Source of the DNA: Thalassia testudinum
Lineage: Eukaryota > Streptophyta > Magnoliopsida > Alismatales > Hydrocharitaceae
Assembly: GCA_037157565.1 (NCBI GenBank)
Contig: JAZHRO010000073.1
Span: 20,838,501-20,902,500, forward strand
Direction of reading: 5' to 3'
Length of the DNA: 64,000 nucleotides
Part shown: piece after piece, positions 35,061 through 47,448 of the stretch
How the letters are laid out: every line of letters starts with the position of its first letter
Position numbering within the stretch: the first letter of the stretch is position 1
The notes under the pieces: model-generated
What the model was told of the DNA's origin: nothing
What the model saw: the letters and a program-made list of their open reading frames with translations, nothing else
The model's database searches: none
Program-made: the position numbers and the translations under genes

Positions 35061-36927
35061 TAGGTTGAAAAGGCTTATCATGATAGGTTGTTCGGATTGG
35101 ATTTGTTGTCTACCAAACCATCGATGGCGTTGGTAACCATTTTACAACCTTACAACTTACACTCCCTAGAAACCAACCTCTTCAAGTCACTGCTCATTTT
35201 TGTTTCTTCAGGGGAGATAATCTGACTAATACATCCTACTGTAGAGTGGCGAGTATGGATCGATGCTTGTCCATGTCAGTCCATCGTCCTTAGGGTATTC
35301 TTCTTAGTACCCTCTCTTTCCCACAAGCATCTGCTTGAGGAGCCATTAACTCCTCTCTCCACACTCCTAAAAGTCACTACTCATGAGTATCATATTAGAC
35401 CTTTGCAAGTGGCTTAGGAGTACACTATTTTCACCTGTATCTAGAGATCATTTGGCATCACTCTCCATCACTAGCTTGTCCACATTTTGGATTACTTATT
35501 TGCTAGGCCAGTTTTGTTACATACCCTTTTTGGGTCTCCTTTTGCTTCCCTTCGAGATCCCGATTTACACGAATCATCCGTTGGGAGACATCCCAACTCT
35601 ACTTCAGGTAATATCTTTCCTTTCTTTTTACTTTCCAATGATGACATTGTCAGATTTAGGCATGGGGGGGTATAACCAGAGGATGTATATAACATTTATA
35701 CATACGTTGCATGCATTTAGTAGAGCGTTCATAGTTATATATTGCATAAAAAAGACATCAAAAGAGAGAGAGAGAGAGAAGAGGAAAGGAGACAAAGAGG
35801 AAAGGGAGAAAAAAAATATTGTGTTAGTCCCAGCATTTGATTATGGAAGAGTTTACCTAAGTTCTGGGCTGAAATGAATGATTAATTAAGCCTTGAAGTG
35901 CTAAAGAAAAGGAGATAAGGGATACCGACTTTAGGCCTCTTAGACCTATTTGGACTTAAACATTCAAGTATTTGTTAAGATCTGGATTATTCCTCAAGAG
36001 GTTGAGGGAGTTGTGAAGCTAATGTATTAAGTCTAAGGCGAAAGGACTATTCGGCCTCATTGTCTGCCCTTTGGTTTGTGGGACTTAGTAACCTGGGCAC
36101 CCACAACTCACACATCAGTTTGGTTTAGTGAGCTTAATGAAGAATAATGACAAAAAAAAGTGTTTTGCTTTGAAAAAGAAAATGGTTTCTCGAAGATTTG
36201 ACTTAGGAGCAACTTGAAAACACAAGTTGATTGGATGAGTTCCTACCGCAGAGAGGAGTAAATACTCCCCTTGAAGATGTGTTATAACATATCGTCTCCT
36301 TGATACTTATCTCCAAGGATATTTAAATATCCTACTAGGGGCATGTAAGCACCTTGTGTTGGTTTAGGTGCCATGAACGACATTATCACGAAATGTCGAT
36401 TGCCAGGGTCTGGATTTAGCTACAGAATGCCATGGGCGGCACTATCATGAAGTGTCGATTACCAGGGTTCTGGGGGTTGCCATAGGCAGTTCTATACCAA
36501 AGCACTGATTGCCAGGAACCCTTCGAGGATGGATGATGGGGACGAGGAATCTAATACAGATCGTGTTGAGGGCCAATCCAATGTTGGATTTAAGGGAATC
36601 GCAAAAAATTACAAAGAAGAGAAAAATATCAAGAAAATCTCTCTCCCTCTTCTTAAAAAATACACTGGCAAGTTGCACCTGAACCATGCTGCACGAATGC
36701 ACGGGTGTTTTAACCGTTAGGGTCAACGAACCTCTGGGCAAATTCTGGGGCCTTAGAAATCTTTGTTGCAAACCCAAGGCTGAGGCTGGTCAGGTACGTA
36801 TTTTGGTTGGTACTTGAGTACCTTTAGGCCTAGAGTTGGTATTTTGATCTAGTCTTTGGAGGTACGACACGATAAGGCATCTTGAGGATAAAATCCAGCC
36901 TAGAGACCTGGTCTGATCCATATGATT
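35061..36927 (+). other. 3' internal region of element M
   Basis: Decayed sequence with a GA-rich tract (35760-35815) and no family-level protein match. A comparable purine tract occurs in element N (50590-50955), so it is probably part of this element type. Confidence 0.5.
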
Positions 36928-36964
36928 TTGCTCGGGACTAGCAACACTTAGACATGGAGGTATT
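36928..36964 (+). other. Pre-PPT hairpin and polypurine tract of element M
   Basis: TTGCTCGGGACTAGCAA (36928-36944, one mismatch in the arms), then GACATGGAGG and the 3' LTR start TGATTGG at 36965. Confidence 0.7.
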
Positions 36965-38870
36965 TGATTGGTCCATTTTATTGGAATGCAATTATACCTA
37001 AGAACATTCAATATGGAGATGATAATAGATTTCGAGCATGCATTACATTGAGAAATTATTTAAGGTTGTGTGCTAACAATCTAGCATTTTTTCTTTAGTT
37101 GATACTACATGCATCCATTTCGTTAATTAATGTTTACTCATTTCTATGGCATGAATTCATTGAAGACCAAAATTTGGAATGCCAGCTTTGCATGATTTTT
37201 CTCCAACAAAAATAGCAAAAGAATCAATATTGGGTTTGCCTTATTTTAATTCTTGATTTTTGACAAGCTCAATTAAATAGGCAAGTGATATGGAAGGCCA
37301 CCCTCGTTATTCCCACCGTCGCTTCCTCAATCTCTCTCTTACCAAAAAAAATCCCATCAATCATCACTCTCTCTCCCCCTGTTAATTTCTATCTCTCTTA
37401 TTGTTTATTTCTCTCTCTAACAAGACATGAAGGATCATTGAGGCATCATCTTCCTCCTATGAAGGGAGAGCTTGCTCTCCTCCACGCCCCTCCCTCCACG
37501 TCCTCTCTCCATGAATAGGAGGAGAACCACCACCTCAAGCCTCCGTCTTTAACCACGACTATGACCTTCCCACCACCGTGAGTCATCCACGTCCTCGACA
37601 TTCCTATCACTGCGATTAGTGGTGACAGCACCAGCATCTGCAACTGCGTCTTCGACTCATCACTGCGTCTCGTCTCTACTGCGACAACTCCCACAACCGT
37701 GCTCCAACATCCTCATGACCGCACCATCACCACAAACCGCTTCCACAACCCATAAGCCATTTGGCCTCTTATCCGGATGTCCACCAACAACCCATCATTC
37801 GTCTTGTTCTTCTTCTATCTTCTTCCTCCAACTCCACCTAACAGGGAACCTTTGGCCATCTTCTTCATCTCCTTCCCCTAGACCCAACAGAGGCCCCCCT
37901 CCACCCGATAGAGCCACCATTGTCATCTTCGTCTCCACTCCTTCCCTCTCACCGCTTAGCCACAACCACCACTACGCTTCGCCCTCGACAACTATCGTGA
38001 TTGTAAGACACTGCATCCTCCTTCACCGCGATGTCCATCACTATGCTCCACCTTCTTCCTCAACCGTGACCGTGCCTCACCACTCGCCATCCCTCGACTA
38101 CAGCCACTGTGTCCACTCGCCACCATGCGCCTCCTTCTCCACCACTACCGTAACCTCCTTTGCTCCTTCCCTCTCTGCTCGAACTCACATAAACGCACAT
38201 GGCCACTGCCCTCTCCTCCGATTCCCCCTCTCATGACAGTGCAGCCATGACCGTGCCTCCTCTCGGCTAGAGCCTCCACCATGACCTCACCTTCTTCCCG
38301 CACGACCATTGCACTAGCATCCTCTCCCATGCAATGTCCCCAACACCTACAGCAAACCCATAACTGGTGGCCACCCCACGTCTCGAGCTAACCACCTCCG
38401 ACCGCCATTGACAACATTGCGACCACCAACATGGAGCCCTCGCTCCGGTCGACCTCCACCAAGATCCTCGTTGATCGCCATGGCCTCACGCATATGCACA
38501 ACTTGAATAAACAAATACTCTATTTTTGGGTTAATTACAGTACCATTAAAGATTCCTATTTTCAGATGTCTTTTGGGTATTATATTGAGGTGAAAATTGC
38601 ACCATCACACTTATACTTTCACGTTGTTGCTTGGCTCTTTTATTCACCTTATTTTGCACTGGATTTGGATACAAATTCCGCACATGATTCGGTAAATCTA
38701 ATAGGAAATTATTCATGAGTTCATTGCATTTGTTCCTTCCTATGGATATGAGCTAACACTTGATGGTTAGTTTTCATTGATAAATGTTTTTGTTCGAGAT
38801 TTTTCCACCACGTGAATTACAACGACATATTTGCTCGATATACCTTATTTAAGCGAAAATCTCCCGACCA
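36965..38870 (+). repeat. 3' LTR of element M
   Basis: 1906 bp, TGATTGG...CCCGACCA. Aligns with 30410-32278 over its length, including the C-rich middle and the CCTATGGATATGAGCTAAC-type U5. The C-rich part again holds long but meaningless open frames. Confidence 0.85.
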
Positions 38871-39189
38871 ATAATCATTTTCTACTATCAATAAAAGTAT
38901 TTTGTTTACGATCTCTATCCCTTACTTTCTCTCTCTATTATCTTAGTTAGCATTAGTGCATATTTGCTTTTGTTTGCATACGTGATTTCCAATTCTTGTC
39001 TCCTCATGTTCGACATAGACTCCCAAGCCGATTTCTTTATTACAATTGATAGCAATTCTACATGCTACAATGAATGTTAAGTACTTATCACGTAGTTTTG
39101 CCATTAGTCGTCGACTGCTAATATCAAGCAACAACAATAAATAGGATCGCAGTCACCTAGCACATAATCGTAGGACATCAATAGCCAAA
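38871..39189. other. Unassigned DNA right of element M
   Basis: AT-rich; may be the U5 end of the LTR to its right. No motif is certain. Confidence 0.35.
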
Positions 39190-41579
39190 CATTTATTCAT
39201 AATACATTAAATGAAAATAAAGTGTGGATAATTAAAATAAAATTCACTACAAAAAATAGGAAAGTAACTAGTGCCCAAGTATTACTACAACCGTGAAAAG
39301 ACTGAAAATAAGGAGTCTAACAATGAAAACAAAATTAGATGAGCCGCAATGCTTAGTACGAACTATCTTCGACATTTGACTTTGGTCCCACAGAAGGACC
39401 AACAGCAACTGCTACACCAGGCTACTCAACAACACTTGAGTACGTAACCCAAGAAAATGCGTCAGTAAAAGCTGAGTCGAGTAGAACAACAACTAAGCAA
39501 CAACAGTAATAAGGAGCAAAAGAAAAAGGATATTGTATCATTAATTAATACATTTTTAGTCATTATGTTATCTGATCTATTTTATGCACTGAAGCCCAAG
39601 TTATTATAGTCCATATTCTATTAATCTATGTCTCGGGACACAAGGCAATCTTGTGTAACTTCTTGAGATGCAAGACAGGTACAAGTCATCTTCTTGGCCG
39701 AGAAGGCAACTTATACCCATCAAGTCACCTCGATCCGTCACCCTAAGGTCATCATGAAAATGGATAGCAGCTACGTCGTGTGGCGTGAACACGCTCAAGC
39801 GCTATACAAGCTGAACCATAGACAATCAATGACCCACCCACTGACTAAAAAAGAATAACTCCAACCCTCAAGCCACGCATCTCGTTATACCAGTTGGCTG
39901 CTAAGCCTAACCAAAGAGTCATAGGGAGGCTAGCAACTCCCTAAACCAGCCCAATACCAGTCTAAAAGACTAAAGCTATAGCCAAAACCCAGCAAGTAGC
40001 CTAGCTAAAACCAATTATCTAACAGTTAGTTCCTGACAAATCCATTGTATTGGTTAATCAACTATTTCCAGATAACTGAGATGTAATGTTAATCCAACCA
40101 AATTCCATCAATTACGCTCATTAACTTTATACAAGAATTTGCTTCATTTCTGTATTTACCTGCTAATTAATTAGTCTCCAATTTATGATAATTGCCCCAA
40201 GTAACTTATCATTTAACGATCACAATGATACTTGTTTCATGGAAAATGGAGTTTGTTTCATGCATGTGATGATAGGATCACATTTAATAATCTTAATATT
40301 AATCATTCATGCATCATCAATCTATTGCATATTAAAGTACTTGAAAAAAGAAATAGTACTCTCACAAAGGTTCCAAACTTTGCAAGGAAGAAAATGTATG
40401 CTGACAATCATGATATATGCGAAGGATAATACGGAATGGGTCCATGATACCCAAAAATGAATTGCCAACAAAAGGAGGGTAGGACACTCTACCTAACATC
40501 ACTCGAGGGTTATGGTGACTTCGAACTCTACGCAAAGGTCCTGGGACGTGTGTCAAGCTTCTTTATATTCCACAAACACACCGGGAAGTTTTCCTGGACC
40601 AAACATGTTAAGAATAGGGATAGAAACACCTTAGAAAAGTTTCTAATTTTTCACAACAGAAATAGAATAAGAAACAAGAATAAAGGGTACCAATGCATAG
40701 TACGCATCGATACAATTCCAATGGTACCTTATTTGTCGAATTCCAAGGTCGGAAAGGCGTCAAATTGCTTAAAAAAGGCAAGAGGGTCCCTAAACTAAAC
40801 CAGACCGGTCGATTCAATGAACCATGAGTTGGTCCACTTGCCTGACACTCATCGCCACGTGATTGTTTCGCACCACATGGTCCGGATCGAGCTCCCCACA
40901 CATTGTACTGTTGATTGGACTACGCATCATCGATCTGTGCACCTGTGCTCACCCTTCTCCATGAGAACATGCATACATGTGACTCCACTACCACGCATCA
41001 CTTTTGTACTCATTGCCGCTGCCACACGTTGTGCTGTCAATTGCGTCGCCATCTCTATCGCAATATTTGTGGTTGGAAGCTCGAACTTCTCAAAATTACA
41101 GATCAGCCCTTAGGAATTCTAATCCTAATTTCCTAATTTAAATCCTTCGTCTTTCTTCTCTCTTTCTCTCTAATTCCAAAAGGCCTTTGAGTCGAATGGT
41201 GGCTCCAACTTCCAAGATCCCTTTTTATAAACCCAGCATTAGGTTTAGAGCTAGGATTTATAGGTGAAATACCAAAATTACCCTTAAGTTTGGTTCACCT
41301 TACATTTAGGTCCTTATCGACTTGTTTTGGACATAACTTGAGCAACACATCTTAGATTCGCATGAAACAAGCATTGTTGGAAAGCTTACGACAAGAGGAA
41401 TCCAAGGGTACCATACATGGTACCCTTTACTGAGGTTTGACTGAGGGTTGACCGAAAACATATGTTCTTCACATTTTACGAGGTGTTCGTACTCGTACCA
41501 AACCCAATGCATGCCTATAAGTTTGAAATGACTCGAACCACCTCGAAATGACTTGGGAATCGGATTTTGGGGCATTATA
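39190..41579 (-). repeat. Tekay/Retand-like LTR F, left limit approximate
   Basis: The minus strand begins TATAATGCCCCAAAATCCG at 41579, close to the TGTAACGCCCC start of Tekay/Retand LTRs. The segment 39450-40060 resembles the R-U5 part of LTR G (GCGTCAGTAAAAGCTGAGTCGAG compared with TAGTCAGCTAACGTTGAGTAGAG). It interrupts the gag-protease remnant on its right. No duplication was found. Confidence 0.5.
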
Positions 41580-41593
41580 ACTTTGGTTTGTGG

Positions 41594-44169
41594 CTAATCT
41601 GCCATGGAGGGTTGTGGGTATGGTAAGCATGTAGAAAGTGTATCCTCAATCAAATGAATTGACATGCTTTCTTCAACTACATTATTAAGTTCATCTTCTT
41701 CATCAATGAATCCATAATCCTCAAATTTACTTGTTACCTTGAAAATGTTTAATTTCATCGTTCTATCACCAAAGTCAATTTCGATATTGCCATTCTCACA
41801 ACCAATGTTTGCCTTAGCCATAGCAAGGAAGGGACACCCCAAGATGATGGGAGTGTTTCTCAACTCCTCTACTATCTCCATATCAAGGACCAAAATGTCT
41901 ATGGAAAAATAGAAGTCCTTAACCTTAACGATTACATCCTTTAACTCCTTCCGATGAAGTGATCTATCGATCAACCAATTGGAGAGTTACCGAGGTCGAT
42001 CTAAGCTCACCTAACCCAAAATTTTCATAGAAGGAGGTCAAGATTAGGTTGATGTAAGCACCATGATCCAAGAGTGCTCGATCAAATGTATAACCCCTAA
42101 TAACGCATGATATCAGTGGGGCTCCTGCATCTCTTTTCTTGGGAGGAAGGTTTCTAAGGATTTCGAAACTTGCTTGTTCGGATAACCCTACCTTCCTCGG
42201 CATTTGGATTTTGAACCTACACTTTTGGGTGCACAAATCTTTGAGAAATTTCACATAAGCTAGGATATGCTTGATAATATCTTAGACCGAGATATTGATT
42301 TCAACTTGAAAATATTTAGAAGCTCTTCATTGCTATCAGTAATTTTCTGTTTCTTGGATTTCATAAGGGCTTCAGGGAATGAGATGTGGGTTGGGTCTGG
42401 AATCTCATGCTTGTGAGCTCACCTTCTTCAGGTTGGTCTGCTTGTTCAGGCTTATCAAGATCTTGGTGATTATCAGAATTGGAAAAAGTGGGATATTGAA
42501 TTTGTTTTCCACTTCTTAAGGTTAAAGCATTGGCTGTAGCATTAGGATCTAGGTTTGAACCTTAAAGGGGGTCAAAGAAGACAGGTTGAGACTAATTAAC
42601 TAAGAAGGGTTGTTTGTTATATCCAAGATAGTTTAAGGGGGCCTAATTAACCACTTGTGCATTCGAGTGTGGCTCTGTCGCATTTTCAAACCCTTGAGGC
42701 CTAGTGCCCCAATTTTGCACATTTCTCGGGTTTGGTACTGGCTATAGAGATCTTAGTTGTCAAGAATTTCATTGAGCTTGATCTACAGGTTATCAATAGA
42801 ATTTTTCATTTGTTGCATCAGTTGGACTATGGGCCCCTACCTCTCTACCATCTTCATGTTCAACTCGACTTGTCCTAAGGGTTGTGGAGCATTCCAAGTG
42901 CGCTGGTTGAGCTAACTTAGGGGCAACGTGGTGTAGACTTGACCCTGACCGATTGTCCTTTGCTATTCTTGGTTACCAAAGTTGGGTCTTTTCTAGGTCA
43001 TCTACTCCAAGTTCTTCCAAGAGAAATTAAGGTGGTTCCTCCAACCAGCATCATACGTGTTCAAGTATGGGTTGGTCCTAAAATTCTCTTTGACTGCTTG
43101 AACATCCTCATAAGATGAGGATGAAGGATAGGAAGAGTCAGAGTAAACGGGATCAAAGATCCTAGTTTAGAATCTAAGGGGTTCCTGATAGGTCTAGCTC
43201 ATTGGTTGAGCTGACTCCAAATTGTTCACAAACTCCCTTCCAGTAGGAGTTTGGAAAGAAGAATATCCTATCCCTTGTTGAGATGTAGACCTATGTGTGT
43301 TCTTGGATTGCTGAGTCATCCATTCATCCAACCTTTTTGCTACTAAGTCCACCTTATCAAGCTTTTTACAAACCAATTCTATGTCAAACCTAATTGAATC
43401 ATCTTGGATTTCATTCACAATCAACTTAGGTTGCATGGACCTGCCGAAGGTTTCCATGGAGGCATGATTATAGAATTTTCGCTCATTTCCTCTAACAAAT
43501 CATATGCACTATTAGCATCATTATTGATGAAATTTCCTCCACAAGAAACATTCACATGATCTCGTAGCTGTTCATTCAACCCATGATAAAAGATCTGCAT
43601 GAGTTGCTACTTAGGCACTTCGTAGTACGGACACTTTCTCAATAAGTCATGGAACCTTTCCCAAGCCCCATGTAGAGGTTCCCTAGGCCTTTAGGAAAAT
43701 GTGGTATTTACCCATCTCAAAGCATTGGTACGTCAAATTGGAAAATTTTTCTTTATGAAGGTGCTTTTCAAATTAGTCCAATTGTCAATAAGCCTTCCAA
43801 TGGTTCAGTACCAATAAGTAACCTTATCTCTGAGGGAGTAGGGAAATAACCTCATCAACATTACTTTTTCAATATTTCGACCCTTGGTTGTTTGAACTAA
43901 AGTGGTAAGGTCCAATTGCTAGAATGGGTCTTCACTAGCAAGCCCATGGAAGTGTTTAATCAAGCTAAGGACGTGGCGCTTGATTTCAATGTCTCCATTG
44001 GGGATCATGACTCCTGGTCTCTCCTTGTAATCTAAAGGATCATAGAAATCCTTTAGAGGCTTGAGTCCTGGCTGGTTAATTTTGTCAAATTGGTTCATGA
44101 ACTAGGCTTGCATTTGTTGTAGTTGATTTAGCTACCCCTCAATAATCTCAGCTTGGTTGGCAGGTGATG
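41594..44169 (-). pseudogene. Athila/Tat-like gag and protease remnant, minus strand
   Basis: Going down the minus strand from 44169: gag with stops and shifts, then the conserved gag motifs HGAWERFHDLLRKCPYYEVP and YDLLEEM (about 43690-43485), a linker block 43457-43194 (KKLDKVDLVAKRLDEW), protease with LLDHGAYINLI (42254-41964; L of D-L-G changed to H), and the protease tail with PIILGCPFLA (41974-41594). RT and integrase are missing: LTR F follows at once. Element N is inserted in the gag N-terminus at 44170-44174, and the upstream part continues at 53167. It is the same lineage as the 19-kb protease, in the opposite orientation. Confidence 0.85.
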
Positions 44170-44174
44170 GTGGT

Positions 44175-45923
44175 TGATTGTGCAGCAATCATAGGCCCTA
44201 ATTCACCTGAATTAAGTTACAACCTGGCCTAACTTACGCATTCTACATGTATTTACATCGTACTTTGCATCATAGTTTATTTATTAGATTTGTGAAAAAG
44301 AATGTCATTTTATGTGCTAATTGAGAGGCATTAACAATCGTAGATAATTCAAGGTTGCGGATGACAAATCAGACCGCACAGATCTAATCAGGATGACGGC
44401 AGGAGTCCAACACTTCTGGAATCGTCTTGATCAGACAACCATGGCATCATGTGCAGCCCATAAAAGAATGGAGGTCAAGGAGCCAAATGACAAAGAGCAA
44501 AGCCTCAGATGAAAGATCTAACCGCATGGATGGATCCGGATCAACAATCGTGGTCTAACATTGCAAAAATCAACCCAATCGGAGGCCTACAACACCATTT
44601 ACAAAGAAGAGCAGATGGACGACCACGATGGCACCACGTGGCACCATCGCAGCCACCCTTGCCGCACCCCCAACCTTTGAAGGAAGAAACGAGGGTCGTT
44701 GGATCAAAATCCAATGGCCAAGAAGAAGCCACGTTGCCTGATCTCCCTGCACCCTCATCAAAGAAGAATGCATCTCAACTGTTGGATCTCCATCCAACGG
44801 TCGAGAGCGGAGATGCCTAATTCCTACCCGCAACATAAAAGGTGACACAGTGTAGTGGTGAGCACACTCAACCGAGAACGAAGAGCACGCGTTTGAGTGA
44901 CACAGCACGAGAAACTAGGACATGCATCGCAAGCGGGCACTATTGACCATCGGATGGCAATCGAAGGGAGGATAAGCAAATGCATGGCACGATCAGAGCT
45001 CTCCATGGCTGCACATGCGATCCAACGTGCGCGTGACGCTCGATCTCACATGCCCATCAGCAAAGGCGGTATAGACGAGCGTTTAAGCTCTTTGATTGCA
45101 AGATCGGAAGGCTGAAGTTAAGGTGCAGGATTTGAATGTGAAGGCACGATGAGGAGAGAGAAAAGCACGGAGTGGGTGTTGGGTGCACACGAGGAGCGAG
45201 CAGGGCCGTCAGATTGCTATCTAAGGGTCGTGGGTGCGCCACGTGTCAGCCAGAGAAGCAATCCACGCAATGAAGGCGTAAATGAAGGTGTTTTAAGGCG
45301 TGATTTGGTCCATTGATCTCCCGATCGACGGATCTGATCACCAGAGGGTTGTTGCACGATTTTGAGGGCACAAATGCCCATCTTGCCCCTCATAAAAGCT
45401 ATAGAGGAAGGCTGAGGTTCCCTTAGTTAAAGCCAACTCTTCCTAAATCTTCAACCAGAACTCATCCAGACCCTCTCCAATTCTTTTGACCTTCTTCTCC
45501 GGCTCTCTCTTTCTCTGGCTCTCTTCCTCTGAAGCACCCACCAAGCCACCTTGGTGGACCACCATTGCTCTCCCCAGCCTCTCCAGAAGGCCACCACGGA
45601 CCACCTGTGGTGCCCTTATTCTGCTAGATAGTGATTTTAATTCTTGTTATAGTTAGATAGCAAGTACATGTTCTAGTTATAATTCTACTTTGCAACTATG
45701 GTTTATTGCAATTCATGATCAACTACTCGCTATGATTCGCTATATATACATATATTGTGATTAGTGTTATCTAGTTAATAATTAGATCTAGATCAGTTAT
45801 GAAATCCGAAACACTTTCTGCCTCCTTGAGTTCGACTCACATCTCTTAAATTTTATTTGTTTCGACATACTTCATGCTATACTACGACTTATTTACTTTA
45901 AAACGTGATTTATGCCTTGAACA
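44175..45923 (+). repeat. 5' LTR of element N
   Basis: TGATTGTGCAGCAATC...CTTGAACA. Promoter-like CATAAAAGCTATAG lies at 45391-45404. The U5 carries CCTTGAGTTCGACTCAC, related to the A/B/C LTR ends. CACGTG G-box cores occur in U3 near 44635 and 45240. Confidence 0.93.
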
Positions 45924-45926
45924 AAT

Positions 45927-45946
45927 TGGCATTGTTTCCGGGGAGG
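45927..45946 (+). other. Primer-binding site, Asp tRNA-like (element N)
   Basis: TGGCATTGTTTCCGGGGAGG three bases after the LTR, the diverged form of TGGCGCCGTTGCCGGGGA. Confidence 0.85.
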
Positions 45947-47448
45947 CACAACAACTTTTGATTTCATTGCTGATTTGGTTTTTTTTTTATTCAGGATGAA
46001 CCAAGGATTTGTGCACACATCGAGCGCGTAGTTTAAAAAATCAGGTGCACATCTTCTCTACATTAGTTTTAGGTTTTTTTATGAATCTTAGGTTAGATTT
46101 GAATTTTAGTTAGATTTTGCTTTCTGAGAAAAAAAGGTAGTTAGATTTGGATTTCCTTTTGAATCCTAGGTTAGTAGTTGCTTGAAAAAAAATAAAAAAA
46201 TAGAGAGAAAAATTTGAAAACATTTTTTCCTCCAAAAAAATTTTGAATGGGTTTGGAAAAAAAATAAAAAAAATTGAAAAAAATCATTTTGGTGAGAAGG
46301 TTTGAAATTTGAATTTCAAACCTTTCAAAAGCCTTTCCACCACATCCCTGATTTTCGGCCTGATTTCAAGGAACGATTTTAAAATTCATTTGCTGAAAAT
46401 ATATTGTGCAAAAAATTCTAAAATTATGGCAAGAGCTTCATTTTCAAACCATCTTTCAAGCTAAACTATTTATTTGAGAAAATTCAAATTGTGTAACTTT
46501 TAAAAATTAACAAATTACAAGGGGGTCAAACTGACCCAGGTTTGAAAATTTTCAAATTTCAAACAATAATTTCGAGCAACCTGTAAGTCTGACCTAACAA
46601 AAAATGGTGGCATTTGAAATTTGATTTAATAAGCTTTCATTTCCATATTTTTAATGAATTTTCAGAGTTTATTTGCTACTATTTCAATGTAGAAAACCTA
46701 CCAAGGGTCATAATTCCAGATCTGACCCCCTAACATTTAAAAATTCTTATTTATTCAGTTAAAATAGTAAAAATTACAAAAAAAATATTCTTTGAAAAGA
46801 TAATTGAAAACATAATCTACCTATCAAATTTCAAATTATTTGGATTCCATTTGCGTATCAGAGAATTGTTTTATTTCTGTTGGTCTGCTGAAACCTTGGA
46901 ACTACATGAACCCTAGGTTACACCTTTAGGGTCAAAATTTCTAGAGAGCACGCATTTGGGCTAGCCTAGACTAAATCGAGTCTAGTGGCTAGCCGGTGAG
47001 CTTGGTCACTTTGCGGACCGCTTACCACCTACTGAATTGAAGAAAGAAAGGTTAAAAAAATTATGAAAATATATCAAATAACCTGCATTTGTCTTAAAAC
47101 TACTGGGTGATTTCAACCTCTCTTACCAAACCTAGTGACTAAGCTTGTGGGGTAGTGTCAAACGATCGCAGCTAAGGGGTACAAAGGAACTGGAGGCGAA
47201 AGCCGAAGAAAAAGCCTTCCTCTTAGTCCCCTCATAACCAGACTGACCGGGTTTGTTTAAGAGGTGGGGATTATCTTCGGTCAGTTTCTCGACGAATTTC
47301 TTCAATAATTTAAACTTGAACGAAAAATCTGGTCATCTGATCTTAAGAACCAATTTGATTGCAAGGCCTTTGCTTTATTTTGCCAGCAGTCCTTGTAACT
47401 GGTGTAAGGTCACTAGAACCCTTCTAGTGTCTTTTGACCATCTTGATC
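45947..47448 (+). other. 5' leader of element N
   Basis: 1.5 kb of AT-rich leader with many A runs and no coding frame. Confidence 0.65.

Larger units (their letters stand above)
30410..38870 (+). mobile_element. Non-autonomous gypsy-type LTR element M
   Basis: About 8.5 kb: LTRs at about 30410-32278 and 36965-38870, an Asp-tRNA-like PBS, a decayed ORF of unknown function, purine-rich DNA, and a hairpin plus purine tract before the 3' LTR. No RT, integrase or RNase H is visible in the 4.7-kb interior, so it depends on another element. It shares ORF type, PBS type and pre-PPT hairpin with element N. The flanks do not give a clean duplication, and the 5' start is uncertain by about 10 bases. 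Confidence 0.82.

Noticed and set aside
37619..38236. 205-codon open frame, the longest forward frame in the 30-44 kb part
   Set aside because: Same C-rich section of the 3' LTR of M. No domain, no promoter logic, and overlapping open frames on the other strand.
39244..39260. CACTACAAAAAATAGG, resembling a left CACTA or MITE terminus
   Set aside because: No partner end, duplication or subterminal repeats nearby; it lies in AT-rich LTR-like DNA.
41306..41575. 89-codon minus-strand frame starting MPQNPIPKSF
   Set aside because: It coincides with the start of the Tekay/Retand-like LTR F; LTR sequence, not a gene.
44509..45115. Several frames of 60-112 codons on both strands near 44.5-45.2 kb, echoed at 51.6-52.6 kb
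   Set aside because: They sit in the two LTRs of element N and overlap in many frames, with no conserved coding pattern between the LTR copies.
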